DNA of 5,940 bases. It comes from Desulfurobacteriaceae bacterium (lineage in GTDB: Bacteria > Aquificota > Aquificia > Desulfurobacteriales > DQVG01). The stretch is taken from NCBI GenBank assembly GCA_015661865.1, contig DQVG01000015.1, forward strand, positions 1 through 5,940, given 5' to 3'. This document shows, one piece after another, positions 5,840 through 5,940 of this stretch. Position 1 is the stretch's first letter; the number at the start of each line of letters is the position of its first letter. The notes below the pieces were generated by a model, which worked only from the letters and a program-made list of their open reading frames with translations, was not told where the DNA came from and did no database searches. A program made the position numbers and the translations under genes.

Positions 5840-5940
5840 TAACAATAGCAATTCCAAAGGGAAGATTATTTAAGAATATAAAAAGTTTGCTTGTAAAAGT
5901 AGATCCTAATATAGAAAAATTTGATGAAAATTCTAGGAAA
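5836..5940 (+). CDS. hisG: ATP phosphoribosyltransferase, N-terminal fragment
   Basis: HisG joins ATP and phosphoribosyl pyrophosphate to form phosphoribosyl-ATP, the first and feedback-controlled step of histidine synthesis. Only the first 35 codons are present before the right edge. The start MITIAIPKGRLFK carries the family's IPKGRL motif (residues 6-11), and DENSRK at 30-35 matches the D.SRK segment seen in this family at about this position. The brief N-terminus resembles the short HisG form, which usually needs the regulatory partner HisZ, but the length cannot be judged here. The ATG overlaps the murA stop as ATGA. The only purine-rich site, AGGGA at 5830-5834, is too close for normal spacing, so translation probably depends on ribosomes finishing murA. 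Confidence 0.85.
   Translation, partial: MITIAIPKGRLFKNIKSLLVKVDPNIEKFDENSRK

Noticed and set aside
1..5940. A mobile element, CRISPR array, defence system or other new system
   Set aside because: Every stretch is covered by conserved core genes with short intergenic gaps, the longest being 146 bases. No direct repeats, transposase or tRNA-like sequence was seen.

Overview
This is an ordinary, gene-dense piece of a bacterial core chromosome carrying eight genes in two divergent groups. By eye it is about one-third G+C, with heavy use of AT-rich codons such as ATA, AGA and AAA. Shine-Dalgarno sites are mostly strong. Ribosomal protein L32 is the zinc-binding four-cysteine type, the enoyl-ACP reductase is FabK, and the fatty-acid genes follow yceD-rpmF-plsX. 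Together these suggest a low-GC Firmicute-like or other deep-branching, possibly thermophilic or anaerobic bacterium. I cannot name the species.

Left part, positions 1-4376, minus strand. Reading right to left, the cluster is yceD (DUF177), rpmF (L32), plsX, fabH, fabK and fabD, the last cut by the window edge. Gaps are 64, 11, 16, 84 and 36 bases, with no terminator seen between genes, so this looks like one operon. It links a ribosomal protein to the start of membrane lipid synthesis. PlsX makes acyl-phosphate for phospholipid assembly, FabD makes malonyl-ACP, FabH performs the first condensation, and FabK reduces enoyl-ACP in each cycle. fabG, acpP and fabF would be expected beyond position 1 but cannot be seen.

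Middle, positions 4377-4522. A 146-base divergent intergenic region holds the likely promoters of both groups and an imperfect 18-base palindrome that overlaps the candidate promoter of the fatty-acid operon. A second, internal extended -10 promoter lies ahead of rpmF.

Right part, positions 4523-5940, plus strand. murA, the first committed step of peptidoglycan synthesis, overlaps hisG, the first step of histidine synthesis, by four bases (ATGA). hisG runs off the right edge.

All gene calls rest on visible family motifs. I saw no mobile element, CRISPR array, RNA gene, pseudogene or clear new system. The points worth a second look are regulatory: the palindrome, the repeated extended -10 boxes and the absence of fapR. 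Two protein details also stand out: an extra segment in FabK and a short C-terminus in YceD.
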